Source: an uncultured Lachnospiraceae bacterium (GTDB taxonomy: Bacteria > Bacillota > Clostridia > Lachnospirales > Lachnospiraceae). Taken from it: a stretch of DNA of 64,000 bases. Location of the stretch: positions 1 through 64,000 of the forward strand of contig CACWJQ010000006.1 of NCBI GenBank assembly GCA_902761225.1, given 5' to 3'. The first letter of the stretch is position 1; the number at the start of each line of letters is the position of its first letter. The translations under genes and the position numbers were made by a program. Under the pieces are notes generated by a model. The model saw nothing but the letters and a program-made list of their open reading frames with translations, was not told where the DNA came from and did no database searches. Of the stretch, positions 17,004-26,583 are shown in pieces.

Positions 17004-18293
17004 TTAGCACAAAATAAGGCCTTTATCCACCAGTGTTTGGAAGGACTTGATGATACCGAATTTACCGTGGGGCCAGGTAAGACCTCCCTGGAAATATGCG
17101 GTATAAGGCTCTCTTAATGGTCCGTCTGCAGAAAGCTCGATGGATGAACCCGATACAAAGGCTCCCGCAGCCATGATGACCTTGGAATCATAACCGGGCA
17201 TATCCCAGGGTTCGGGTGCATACTGTGAATCGACCGGTGCCGCAGCCTGGATCCCTTCACAGAACGCTATAAGTCCCTCGGGCTTTCCGAATGTGATGGC
17301 CTGAATGATATCGTGTCTTTCCTCCGATGCCGAAGGATAGCTTTCAAATCCGTATCTTTCATAAAGGGTCGCAGCAAAAATGGCACTCTTTAAGGCAGAT
17401 GCAGCAACAACAGGTCCCATGAAGAATCCCTGATACATACGCGGAAGTGCTTCAAGTGAAGGTCCCACTTCCCTGCCGAGGCCCGGAGCCGTGAGTCTGT
17501 AGGATACATTCTCGATACATTCGCATGTTCCCGCGATATATCCTCCCACCTGTGCAAGACCGCCGCCGGGATTCTTGATAAGCGAACCAACCACCATATC
17601 CGCCCCCACATCCGTAGGCTCGATCCTTTCAACGAACTCTCCGTAGCAGTTGTCAACCATGCAGATGATATCGCTTCTTACAGACTTGACCGTCTCAATG
17701 ATCTTACCGATGGTCTCTACAGAAAGGGAGGGCCTGGTCTGATAGCCCTTGGACCTCTGTATCGTTACAAGTCTGGTTTTCGGAGTGATGGCATTCCTGA
17801 TATTATCAAGACTGGGAGTTCCGTCAGGATTAAGATCCGCCTGTGCATAGGTGATACCGTATTCTGCAAGGGATCCTTTTGACGGTCTTATTCCGATGAC
17901 CTCTTCAAGGGTATCATACGGCTTTCCCACAGCGCTCAGAAGCTCGTCCCCCGGTCTTAGATTACTCATAAGCGCAAGCGCCAGCGCATGCGTACCGCAG
18001 GTTATCTGGGGTCTTACAAGGCAGTCCTGGGTGTGAAAATAATCCGAATATACCTTCTCAAGGGTATCTCTTCCGATGTCGTTATACCCATATCCGCTCG
18101 TTCCCAGAAGACAGCTTTCATTTACATTATTTTTCTGAAAGGCTTTAAGGACCTTCAGCTGACAGTATTCGGAGGTCCTGTCTATCTCCCTGAATCTCTC
18201 ATCCAGGCCTCCGAGAACATCTTCACAGATGTTAAGAACCCTGGAGCTTATCCCAAGGGAAGCATATATATCGTCAATATCGTTAACTGCCAT
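17004..18293 (-). CDS. Methionine gamma-lyase-like PLP enzyme (aluminium-resistance protein family)
   Basis: A 429-residue fold-type I PLP enzyme. Visible elements are LLGTSGYGYNDIGRDTLEKV, CGTHALALALMSNLRPGDEL (cofactor-stacking region), DNCYGEFVE (aspartate) and VVGSLIKNPGGGLA with the PLP lysine. The family is annotated variously as YnbB, aluminium-resistance protein or methionine gamma-lyase family; its substrate is not established here. The ATG at 18293 overlaps the miaA stop (TAATG) and has AGAGG upstream inside miaA. The miaA-adjacent position is common in Bacillota. Confidence 0.88.
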   Translation of the reverse strand: MAVNDIDDIYASLGISSRVLNICEDVLGGLDERFREIDRTSEYCQLKVLKAFQKNNVNESCLLGTSGYGYNDIGRDTLEKVYSDYFHTQDCLVRPQITCGTHALALALMSNLRPGDELLSAVGKPYDTLEEVIGIRPSKGSLAEYGITYAQADLNPDGTPSLDNIRNAITPKTRLVTIQRSKGYQTRPSLSVETIGKIIETVKSVRSDIICMVDNCYGEFVERIEPTDVGADMVVGSLIKNPGGGLAQVGGYIAGTCECIENVSYRLTAPGLGREVGPSLEALPRMYQGFFMGPVVAASALKSAIFAATLYERYGFESYPSASEERHDIIQAITFGKPEGLIAFCEGIQAAAPVDSQYAPEPWDMPGYDSKVIMAAGAFVSGSSIELSADGPLREPYTAYFQGGLTWPHGKFGIIKSFQTLVDKGLILC

Positions 18294-19243
18294 TAAATGA
18301 TACCTCTTTTCCTGCATTCATCAGACATGAATCTGCACATATCCTCTGTATTACCGTCAAACCTGCGCCTGTCTATATATATCACATCAGGCTCTCTTTT
18401 ATACCATGTCAGCTGTCTTTTTGCAAAGTGTCTCGTCCGGAGCTTTATCTGATAAGCAGCATCATCACGGGAATACTCACCCCTGAGGTACGGAACCACT
18501 TCTTTATAGCCTATGGCCTGCATCGATACATTTGAAGGGTCGATACCGGAATCAAGAAGCCTTTGCACCTCATCCGGAAGACCGTTTTCCATCATTTCAT
18601 CAACGCGCTTATCGATCCTTTCATAGATAAGATCCCTGTCATCAGTAAGGACAAAATAAGCCGCATTATAAACCGGCTCTTTTGCGGCTTCGCTGATGTT
18701 GTGATCCGAGATCTTCTTTCCTGTAAGATGATGATATTCCAGAGCTCTTATCACTCTCTTTACATTTCCTGCGGGGATCTTAGCCGCGCTTTCAGGGTCG
18801 ATCTTACTCAGCATATCATGAAGATGGGATGGACCTTTTTCTTCACATAATCCTGTCATCTTACTTCTGAACTCTTCGTCCGGACCTTCATCATCGAACT
18901 CAACGCCTTTTAGAAGAGCCTGTATATAGAAGCCTGTACCTCCGACAATAAGAGGGACCTTGCCTTTCGCGTAAGTTTCTTCGATAGCCTTTTCAGCCAT
19001 TTCCCTGAACCGAAATGCGGAATAATCTTCAGTGGGATCGCACACATCGATAAGATAATGTGTTATCCCTTTTTTCTCGGCTTCCGTTATCTTGGCGGTT
19101 CCTATATCCATGCCTCTGTAAACCTGAGCTGAATCGGCTGATATTATCTCGAGTCCTTCACGCAGAGCAAAGCTGACGGAAAGTGAAGTCTTTCCGACAG
19201 CCGTCGGTCCGGATAAAATTATCAGAGGACGTTTTGAATCCAT
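18293..19243 (-). CDS. miaA: tRNA dimethylallyltransferase
   Basis: A 316-residue enzyme adding a dimethylallyl group to A37 of tRNAs reading UNN codons. The N-terminal P-loop is GPTAVGKTSLS; further landmarks are DSAQVYRGMDIGTAK, LIVGGTGFYIQALLKG and the C-terminal QAIGYKEVVPYLRGE and RHFAKRQLTWYKREP. Its product is the substrate of MiaB, encoded upstream at 24119-25528. It overlaps mutL by one base (TGATG), so mutS-mutL-miaA are coupled. Confidence 0.96.
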   Translation of the reverse strand: MDSKRPLIILSGPTAVGKTSLSVSFALREGLEIISADSAQVYRGMDIGTAKITEAEKKGITHYLIDVCDPTEDYSAFRFREMAEKAIEETYAKGKVPLIVGGTGFYIQALLKGVEFDDEGPDEEFRSKMTGLCEEKGPSHLHDMLSKIDPESAAKIPAGNVKRVIRALEYHHLTGKKISDHNISEAAKEPVYNAAYFVLTDDRDLIYERIDKRVDEMMENGLPDEVQRLLDSGIDPSNVSMQAIGYKEVVPYLRGEYSRDDAAYQIKLRTRHFAKRQLTWYKREPDVIYIDRRRFDGNTEDMCRFMSDECRKRGII

Positions 19244-21243
19244 CAGTCCACTATCCTTTTGAACTTTTTCTCCATATCCGTTCTGGACATGGAGATTATC
19301 GTCGGTCTTCCGTGAGGACAGTTATACGGATTATCAAGTGTAAGAAGTTCATCTATAAGCTTCTCTGCCTGTTCATATCCTATCCTGTCTCCACCCTTTA
19401 CCGAAGCCTTGCATGCCATTCCGGCGATCTTTTCATCAATCGACTTATACGGACCTATCCCCGGATTTTCCGTGATCTCATCAAGTATGGCAAGGAACAG
19501 TTCCTTCTCGGAATGACCGAAGAGATCCACCGGTACGCCGCGGAGTGCATATTCATTTCCGCCGAAAGGCTCTATCTCAAAGCCTATCTTTTCGAATGAC
19601 TCCTTATTATCAAGGAGCACATTTTCCTCCGAAGATGTAAGGGATACTATCACAGGAGGCATCAGCATCTGAGTGGGATGCACGCCTTCATGCATTCTCT
19701 TTACCATGCGCTCGTAATTGACCTTCTCATGGGCTGCATGCTGGTCTATTATGAACATCTTGTCCCGGTACTGAACGATCCAGTATGTATCAAAAACCTG
19801 TCCTATGATCCGGTATTCAGCCCTATTATCCTTATCAAGAAGATGCTCTGCAAAGAGATTGCTCTGCTTAAATGAAGCATTCTCAAGAAAACGTCCCGCT
19901 TCATCCTTTCTGCCTTGATCAGATACATTGTCATCTCCCGGGACGCCTGATGCATTGTTCATATCAGATGCGTTTGTTATATCCGGGGCATCTGATGATC
20001 CCGGATCTAACCTTGCTTTTCTATCATCTTCAAAGAAGAAATCTTCTCCCGCCTCGCTTTCTGCATAAGACGAGAGGTCATAATCTTTGGCGAGTCCCGA
20101 TGCGGTACTGTAAGCCTTGATAGTGCTCTGAATGCTTTCGGTTACGGATCTTTTGAATTCGAAGGGTTCCGGATTCTTCCCGCTTCTTACTTCCTGTATT
20201 GCCGCTTTTTCGTTTTCTCTTTTTTCCCGTTCTGTGGTGAGAATGTTCTCGGGGATCATCTCCGCAGATCTGAGCACATCATGTATGGAGGATGATACGA
20301 ATGAGAAGAATGTGTTCTGATCCGAAAGCCTTACATCCAGCTTGGCAGGATGAACATTTACATCAACGCAGAAAGGATCTGCGAAGAAGTTGAGAAATAC
20401 CACAGGGAACTTGTGCAGCATCAGATATTCCCTGTAACCTTCCTCAACAGCGGATGACATGAAGGTATTCCTTACATATCTGCCGTTGATAAAATATATC
20501 TCCATATTGCGGTTGGATCTGACCATCTCGGGCTTTCCAAGGAATCCCTCTATCCTGAACATGTCGTTCTCAGCTTTTACCGGAACAAGGGCATCGGCAG
20601 TTTCCCTGCCATAGACTCTGTAGATGACTTCAAGGAGCTCTCCGCTTCCTGATGTATGGAATCTTGACCTTCCGTCCATTGAGAACTGAAATGCGATATC
20701 AGGATGAGAAAGAGCGATCTTCTCCATCATCTCAGCGATATAGGATCCTTCGGTGGCAGGCGTCTTAAGGAATTTCTTCCTCGCAGGAGTGTTATAGAAA
20801 AGATTTCTTACAATGACAGTTGTGCCGGAAGGAGCGCCCACCTCTTCAAATGAAATCTCCTCACCGCCTCTTATCATGAGCCTGTTGCCTATAAGAGAAC
20901 CTTCCATGCATGAGATCATCTCGGTCTCGGTAACGGCGCAGATGCTGGCTAACGCTTCGCCCCTGAATCCGAGTGTGATTATGGAATCAAGGTCATCTGC
21001 CTTTGTTATCTTGCTTGTTGCATGTCTTAAGAACGCGGTCCTCATCTCATCAGGCGCAATACCGCATCCATTGTCGGTGACCCTTATAAGATCTATACCG
21101 CCGCCCTTTATATCTACGGTTATTGCTGCCGCGCCGGAATCTATGGCATTTTCAACAAGTTCCTTTACGACGTTCACGGGTCTTTCGACCACCTCACCGG
21201 CCGAGATCCTGTCGATCGTCTCTTTGTTCAGTATTCTGATCAT
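19243..21243 (-). CDS. mutL: DNA mismatch repair protein MutL
   Basis: A 666-residue GHKL ATPase linking MutS to strand incision. N-terminal ATPase motifs are ELVENAIDSGAAAITVDIKGGG, VTDNGCGI and HATSKI, followed by GFRGEALASI. A low-complexity linker (about 330-460) precedes the dimerisation domain. The C terminus carries DQHAAHEKVNYERM, close to the DQHAxxERxxYE endonuclease motif, and CPHGRPT, so nicking activity as in methyl-independent repair is likely. The ATG overlaps the mutS stop (ATGA). Confidence 0.96.
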   Translation of the reverse strand: MIRILNKETIDRISAGEVVERPVNVVKELVENAIDSGAAAITVDIKGGGIDLIRVTDNGCGIAPDEMRTAFLRHATSKITKADDLDSIITLGFRGEALASICAVTETEMISCMEGSLIGNRLMIRGGEEISFEEVGAPSGTTVIVRNLFYNTPARKKFLKTPATEGSYIAEMMEKIALSHPDIAFQFSMDGRSRFHTSGSGELLEVIYRVYGRETADALVPVKAENDMFRIEGFLGKPEMVRSNRNMEIYFINGRYVRNTFMSSAVEEGYREYLMLHKFPVVFLNFFADPFCVDVNVHPAKLDVRLSDQNTFFSFVSSSIHDVLRSAEMIPENILTTEREKRENEKAAIQEVRSGKNPEPFEFKRSVTESIQSTIKAYSTASGLAKDYDLSSYAESEAGEDFFFEDDRKARLDPGSSDAPDITNASDMNNASGVPGDDNVSDQGRKDEAGRFLENASFKQSNLFAEHLLDKDNRAEYRIIGQVFDTYWIVQYRDKMFIIDQHAAHEKVNYERMVKRMHEGVHPTQMLMPPVIVSLTSSEENVLLDNKESFEKIGFEIEPFGGNEYALRGVPVDLFGHSEKELFLAILDEITENPGIGPYKSIDEKIAGMACKASVKGGDRIGYEQAEKLIDELLTLDNPYNCPHGRPTIISMSRTDMEKKFKRIVD

Positions 21244-23906
21244 ATCCTGTACCGATTCTTAACCTTATTCTGAAGCCTGTATAGAGTGTTCAGTGCATCA
21301 AGGGGAGTAAGGTTTGATATATCTATATCCTCGATCTCCTTGAGAAGATCCTCATCCGACACAAGGTCAAAGAAGGACAGCTGTCCGCTGTCTACCTCAT
21401 CGGGTTTTGTTATCTTCTTACTTCTTGAGCTGCTCTGTTCACCGGATGCTATTGACTCAACAAGTGTTGATATATCCTGAAGTGCAAGACTTGATGCGAT
21501 CTCCTTGGCTCTGTCTATGACCATATCGGGAACACCTGCAAGCTTGGCAACCTGTATTCCGTAGCTTCTGTCAGCGCCTCCTTTTACGATCTTTCTGAGG
21601 AATACGATATCATCTCCTGATTCCTTGACAGCTATGCAGTAATTGTGGACATTATCTATCTTGCCTTCAAGCTCCGTCAGTTCATGGTAGTGGGTCGCAA
21701 AGAGAGTCTTTGCACCGAGTATTCTCTTGTTGCTGATATGCTCAACAACGGCCCACGCAATGGACAGACCGTCAAATGTGGATGTACCTCTTCCGATCTC
21801 ATCGAGTATGAGAAGACTTTTTTGCGTTGCATTCCTGAGAATATTGGAGACCTCGTTCATCTCGATCATGAATGTGGACTGTCCGCTTGCAAGATCATCG
21901 GAAGCTCCGACTCTTGTAAATATCCTGTCCACCACGCACAGATCGGCCGATGTTGCGGGAACAAAGCTACCTATCTGTGACATCAGAACGATAAGTGCGG
22001 TCTGCCTCATGTAAGTCGATTTGCCGGCCATATTGGGACCGGTGATTATACTTACAAGATTGGAATTATTATCCAGGAGTGTGTCGTTGGAAACAAAAAG
22101 CTCGCCTCCGAGCATCTTCTCCACAACGGGATGTCTGCCTTCCTTTATGTTGATAACGCCCTTTGTATTTATGCGGGGCTTTACGTACCTGTTGAGCTCC
22201 GCTATATACGCAAGGTCTGAAAAAACATCAAGATATGCCACACTTTTTGCGGTTTTGAGAATACGGTCGCTCTCACCGGATATGGAATTCCTGATCATGC
22301 AGTACACATCATACTCAAGATTTCTGATCTTCTCCTCGGCATTCAGAACGGTATCTTCCAGTTCTTTTAACTTGGCAGATGTGAATCTCTCACAGTTAGT
22401 AAGCGTCTGACGTCTGATATAATCATCCGGTATCTTATCAAGATATGAATTGGTTATCTCGAAATAGTATCCGAAAGCCTTATGATACTTGATCTTAAGA
22501 GCCTTGATGCCTGTTCTTTCCTTCTCGGCCTCTTCCAGCTCGGCAAGCCATCTCTTGCCGTCTCTCTTTGCGGACCTGAGTCTGTCGATCTCTTCGTTAA
22601 ATCCGTCCTTTATTATATCTCCGTCCCTGATGGTAAGAGGAGGCTCTTCCTGTATTGATGATGTTATAAGAGATTCGATGTCGGAAAGTGTATCAAAACC
22701 TGCAGCAATCTCATCTATCAGTTCCGAATGAACATCCGATAACACAGTTGCAATATGGGGAAGCATTGCAAGGGAAGAAGCAAGACTGATAAGATCCCTT
22801 GGATTGGCCGTGCCAAAGCTGACCCTTGCAAGCAGTCTTTCAAGATCGTAGATGGGGTTCAGATATTCCCTCAGTTCATCCCTTGCTATGGAATTATCAT
22901 TAAAAGCAGAGATGGCATTCTGTCTCTTAACGATCTCCGCTTCATCGATAAGGGGCTGTTCTATGAATGTCCTGAGCAGTCTCCCGCCCATGGCAGTCTT
23001 CGTCCTGTCCAGAACTCCCAGAAGAGATCCCTTCTTCTGTTTATCCCTTATCGTCTCCGTAAGCTCAAGATTTCTCCTCGAGGATGAATCAAGCATCATG
23101 AACTTACTTGCAACATAAGGATGTATCTCAGTGATATTGCTGAGATCGGTCTTCTGTGTATCATGCAGATAGATCAGCGATGCTCCTGCCGCGAGAACAC
23201 CCGGGATCATGGAATCAAGTCCCAGTCCTATAAGACTCTTTACCTTGAACTGCCTGAGAACCTCACCTGTTGCGGTCTTTTCATCAAACACTGCATTATC
23301 CAGTACGGTTACGGGTATGTTAAGCTTCTCCCTGAAGGAATTCAGCAGATCGCTCTGAACAGAAAAGGCATTATTACAGATGATCTCCGAAGGCACAAAC
23401 CTGCTCACATAATCACTAAGTTCGTAAGGGGACGAAAGCTCTGACACAAGGAACTCACCGGTTGATACATCCACCACACTGCAGCCCGTTCCGTTATCCT
23501 GATGGCATATGCACATAAGATAATTATTCTTGCCGGAATCAAGAGCCATTGTATTCATGTTGGTTCCGGGGGTTACAACCTTGATAACCTCCCTCTTTAC
23601 AAGACCCTTTGCAAGCTTTGGATCCTCCACCTGCTCACAGATAGCTACCTTGTATCCCTTTGAAACCAGCCTGGAGATATAGGAATCCGCAGCATGAAAA
23701 GGAACGCCGCACATGGGCGCTCTTTCCTCCATACCGCAGGCCTTTCCAGTAAGAGTAAGCTCCAGTTCCTTGGAGACCTGTATCGCATCGTCGAAAAACA
23801 TCTCGTAGAAATCACCTATACGGTAAAACAGGAAGCAGTCCTGATACTGCTTCTTGGTCTCGAGATAGTTTTGCATCATAGGTGAAACTTCGTTAATATC
23901 CGGCAT
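21240..23906 (-). CDS. mutS: DNA mismatch recognition protein MutS
   Basis: An 888-residue MutS1. Domain I starts near the N terminus with the mismatch-contacting motif FYRIGDFYEMFFDDA (Phe-x-Glu variant FYEMF). The clamp/lever region is in the middle and the ABC-type ATPase at the C-terminal end has TGPNMAGKSTYMRQ (Walker A), LLILDEIGRGTSTFDGLSIA (Walker B, signature) and ATHYHEL. AAGGAT about four bases before the ATG serves as ribosome site. The start lies 25 bases beyond a 182-bp hairpin element that fills the gap to miaB. Confidence 0.96.
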   Translation of the reverse strand: MPDINEVSPMMQNYLETKKQYQDCFLFYRIGDFYEMFFDDAIQVSKELELTLTGKACGMEERAPMCGVPFHAADSYISRLVSKGYKVAICEQVEDPKLAKGLVKREVIKVVTPGTNMNTMALDSGKNNYLMCICHQDNGTGCSVVDVSTGEFLVSELSSPYELSDYVSRFVPSEIICNNAFSVQSDLLNSFREKLNIPVTVLDNAVFDEKTATGEVLRQFKVKSLIGLGLDSMIPGVLAAGASLIYLHDTQKTDLSNITEIHPYVASKFMMLDSSSRRNLELTETIRDKQKKGSLLGVLDRTKTAMGGRLLRTFIEQPLIDEAEIVKRQNAISAFNDNSIARDELREYLNPIYDLERLLARVSFGTANPRDLISLASSLAMLPHIATVLSDVHSELIDEIAAGFDTLSDIESLITSSIQEEPPLTIRDGDIIKDGFNEEIDRLRSAKRDGKRWLAELEEAEKERTGIKALKIKYHKAFGYYFEITNSYLDKIPDDYIRRQTLTNCERFTSAKLKELEDTVLNAEEKIRNLEYDVYCMIRNSISGESDRILKTAKSVAYLDVFSDLAYIAELNRYVKPRINTKGVINIKEGRHPVVEKMLGGELFVSNDTLLDNNSNLVSIITGPNMAGKSTYMRQTALIVLMSQIGSFVPATSADLCVVDRIFTRVGASDDLASGQSTFMIEMNEVSNILRNATQKSLLILDEIGRGTSTFDGLSIAWAVVEHISNKRILGAKTLFATHYHELTELEGKIDNVHNYCIAVKESGDDIVFLRKIVKGGADRSYGIQVAKLAGVPDMVIDRAKEIASSLALQDISTLVESIASGEQSSSRSKKITKPDEVDSGQLSFFDLVSDEDLLKEIEDIDISNLTPLDALNTLYRLQNKVKNRYRI

Positions 23907-23930
23907 ATCCTTATCCTTAAATAATTGTTC

Positions 23931-24112
23931 AGATATCTGCTGTATATATATTTTTTCGACATTTGCCGTATCACTTGATAAGCCAAGCTGCGCAAGTTCG
24001 CTTCGAGGACTGTTTGAGCAAAGCGAGTTCCGCAGAAGCGAACTGTCATGCGCGGCGAAGGCGAATCTAGTGAATACGGCGCATGAGAAAAAATATATAT
24101 AAGCAGATATCT
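23931..24112 (-). repeat. 182-bp long-hairpin element (MITE/REP-like) between miaB and mutS
   Basis: The ends form a near-perfect inverted repeat: 23931-23957 pairs with 24087-24112 with one unpaired base; each end carries the palindrome AGATATCT. Inside, pairing continues imperfectly: around GCCGTAT(T)CACT (23965-23975 with 24070-24081), GCGCA, and a perfect 9-bp GTTCGCTTC/GAAGCGAAC pairing (23996-24004 with 24035-24043), leaving a central loop of about 30 bases. The element fills the intergenic space, starting 7 bases after the miaB stop. Its interior is markedly richer in CpG-type words than the flanks. No ORF and no clear target duplication. It could be a mobile miniature element, or act as an RNA hairpin or terminator; only one copy is in this window. 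Confidence 0.72.
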
Positions 24113-24118
24113 CTATAA

Positions 24119-25528
24119 TTATCTACTTCCCATATAATAGAATCCGCGGCATTCCTCAAGTTTGACGGGAACGATGTCTCCGATGAGGGAGGCCGGTCCG
24201 GGGAAGTGTACGATCATGTTGTTGGATAATCTTCCCGTTACATATCCCTCAAGAGATTCGTTAACATCCTCTACAAGTGCCGGCAGGGTCTGTCCCTGCC
24301 ATCTCAGAGACTGTTCCCTGGCAGTATCCTGTACGCACTTAAGAACTCTGTCGAAGGACTCCTTCACCAGATCGGGAGGAACCTGATCCTCCCTTACGGC
24401 AGCCGGAGTTCCCATTCTCTTGGAATAGATGAATGTAAAGGCATTATCGTATTTAACGGTATTTATCACATCGATGGTATCATCCACATCGGCAGGTGTC
24501 TCCCCGGGAAAGCCCACCATTATGTCAGTGGTAAGAGCTATATCAGGTATCTCATCCTTTATATGAAGTGCAAGATCCATGTACTGCTCCTTGGTATACC
24601 TTCTGTTCATCTCCTTAAGAACCCTGGTGGAACCTGACTGAAGGGGAAGGTGCAGATGTCTGCATATCTTCGTATCAGCTTTTATGGTCTGTATCAGTTC
24701 CTCTGACAGATCCTTGGGATGGGATGTCATGAATCTTACTCTTTCAATGCCGTCTATATCGCAGACTCTCTTTAACAGCTCGGGAAAAGAGATCTCACCC
24801 TCTATACCGTTGCCGTATGAATTAACATTCTGTCCAAGGAGCATAACCTCCCTGACTCCGGAACCTGCAAGTCTTCTGATCTCATCAAGTATATCTGCGC
24901 TTTCCCTGGATCTTTCCCTGCCGCGTACATGCGGAACGATACAGTATGTGCAGAAATTATTGCATCCGAACATGATGTTGACACCGGATTTGAAAGGATA
25001 CTTCCTGAGTACCGGAAGATCCTCAACAATGGAATCCGAATGATCGGTTATCTCGTATATATGTCTTTCACCTGAAAGCAGTCTGTTTAAGTACTCCGGA
25101 AATGCATAGAGATTGTGAGTTCCGAATATAAGATCAACAAAGGAATATGACTTCTTAAGCTTCTCAAATGCAGAAGGCTCCTGGGGAAGGCATCCGCAGA
25201 CAGCCACCATCATCTCCGGATTCTTCTTTTTCCTGAACAGAGCTTCACCAAGATGACCGTAGAGTTTTTGATTGGCATTGTCCCTTACGGTACAGGTATT
25301 ATACAAAACAAAGTCGGCATCCTCGGTATCTTCGAGAAGTTCAAATCCCGCAGATACAAGGATACCGGCTAATTTTTCGGAATCGCGTGCATTCATCTGA
25401 CATCCGAAAGTGATAACGGATGCAGTAAGCTTTTTGCCCGATCTTTCTTCGTTTTTCTTAAGCAGTTCAGAAGATTCTTCAATGAATCTTAACTGATCTT
25501 TTGTTGCAAGGATATCTGATTCTTTCAT
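24119..25528 (-). CDS. miaB: tRNA-2-methylthio-N6-dimethylallyladenosine synthase
   Basis: A 469-residue radical SAM methylthiotransferase acting on i6A37 of tRNA after MiaA. It has the N-terminal UPF0004 domain (FGCQMNARDSEKLAGIL, NTCTVRDNANQK, VCGCLPQ: three cysteines for the auxiliary cluster), the radical SAM core with C-x3-C-x2-C in GCNNFCTYCIVPHVRGRERS, and a C-terminal TRAM domain. It starts 9 bases after degV, so degV-miaB may be cotranscribed. Confidence 0.96.
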   Translation of the reverse strand: MKESDILATKDQLRFIEESSELLKKNEERSGKKLTASVITFGCQMNARDSEKLAGILVSAGFELLEDTEDADFVLYNTCTVRDNANQKLYGHLGEALFRKKKNPEMMVAVCGCLPQEPSAFEKLKKSYSFVDLIFGTHNLYAFPEYLNRLLSGERHIYEITDHSDSIVEDLPVLRKYPFKSGVNIMFGCNNFCTYCIVPHVRGRERSRESADILDEIRRLAGSGVREVMLLGQNVNSYGNGIEGEISFPELLKRVCDIDGIERVRFMTSHPKDLSEELIQTIKADTKICRHLHLPLQSGSTRVLKEMNRRYTKEQYMDLALHIKDEIPDIALTTDIMVGFPGETPADVDDTIDVINTVKYDNAFTFIYSKRMGTPAAVREDQVPPDLVKESFDRVLKCVQDTAREQSLRWQGQTLPALVEDVNESLEGYVTGRLSNNMIVHFPGPASLIGDIVPVKLEECRGFYYMGSR

Positions 25529-25537
25529 GTCACTCCG

Positions 25538-26404
25538 TCAGGAGCGTGTCTCACCGAAATATCCTGCCAGACAGATCGTAGGGCCCGTGTGTGATCCTAT
25601 CATGGGTCCTATACTGTTAACCATAAATTTCTTGAAGCCAAGTCGCTCCTCAATCTGATTTTTTAAATATTCAGCATCATCGGGGCAGTTGCCGTGAGCG
25701 ATCATAATGATCTCATTCATGTCACGATAAGAACCCAGATGCTCTTCCATATAATCCACAATGTGATCGAGGCTCTTCTTACGTCCTCTGATCTTGCCGC
25801 CTGCATCAAGCTTTCCCTCATTATCAACTGTGATAAAGGGCTTGATGGCTGCTATGGTTCCTATAACCGCACTGGTCTTGCTTACTCTTCCGCCTCTCCA
25901 CAGATCCATGAGATTATCAACGGTAATGGCAAGACATCCGTGCAGAACATTTTCCCTTATAAAAGAGACTGTTTCCTCAAAGCTCTTTCCTGCATCCCTC
26001 ATCTCAACCGCTTTATACACAGAAAGCATCTCACCGAGGGAACCGGTAAGGGTATCAACAACTTCGATCTTCTTATCAGGATGCTTCTCCATAAATTCCG
26101 AAGCTCCGGTAAGCACGCTCTGACATGTTCCCGAAAGGCCGGAAGAAATACCAATGAACAGGAACTCGTCCGCATCATTTATATGCTCTTCGAAAAAAGC
26201 CTTAGCCTGATCCGGGTTGACCTGTGATGTGGTGGGCTTGGCTCCTTCAGCCAGCATTTTGTAGAACTTATCCTTCGGAAGATCAACTCCCTGATTATAC
26301 ACCACTCCGTCAATGATCGTTGCAAGATTAATGGTATCTATACCATGCTCCCTTGCATAATCCTCAGGTATATCAGATCCGTTGTCAGTGATTATCTTAA
26401 ACAT
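25538..26404 (-). CDS. DegV family fatty-acid-binding protein
   Basis: A 288-residue DegV (FakB-like) protein that binds one fatty acid in a pocket between two domains and, in characterised members, presents it to the kinase FakA. Family marks are the N-terminal ITDNGSDIPEDYA, PTTSQVNPDQA, FIGISSGLSGTCQS and the C-terminal IGPMIGSHTGPT. The start follows GGAGG. A clear promoter lies upstream. No fakA gene is in the window. Confidence 0.93.
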   Translation of the reverse strand: MFKIITDNGSDIPEDYAREHGIDTINLATIIDGVVYNQGVDLPKDKFYKMLAEGAKPTTSQVNPDQAKAFFEEHINDADEFLFIGISSGLSGTCQSVLTGASEFMEKHPDKKIEVVDTLTGSLGEMLSVYKAVEMRDAGKSFEETVSFIRENVLHGCLAITVDNLMDLWRGGRVSKTSAVIGTIAAIKPFITVDNEGKLDAGGKIRGRKKSLDHIVDYMEEHLGSYRDMNEIIMIAHGNCPDDAEYLKNQIEERLGFKKFMVNSIGPMIGSHTGPTICLAGYFGETRS

Positions 26405-26453
26405 ATCTTACCTCCGATGTATTTTCAGTAACATTAAAAATGCACCGTAAGAT

Positions 26454-26482
26454 ATGATACATAAAACGACATCAAAAAACAA
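26454..26482 (-). promoter_or_regulatory. Promoter of degV-miaB
   Basis: Minus strand TTGTTT (26482-26477), 17-base spacer, TATCAT (26459-26454), 50 bases before the degV ATG. The remainder of the 26405-26583 gap is AT-rich with only a weak CAAAGA/TCTTTG dyad (26532-26545). Confidence 0.62.
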
Positions 26483-26583
26483 GTAAAATATTATTCAAAA
26501 ACACCATATATAGTATGTGATTCTACATCAGCAAAGACATCTTTGTATCTATTTGTAAATCTTCGCCCTGCGATCACTGCATC

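Noticed and set aside
23907..24118. tRNA or other classical structured RNA in the miaB-mutS gap
   Set aside because: The fold is one long hairpin rather than a cloverleaf, with no TTC-loop sequence; kept instead as a repeat element.
26532..26545. CAAAGA/TCTTTG dyad as terminator after dut
   Set aside because: Six AT-rich pairs with a 2-base centre and no T-run.
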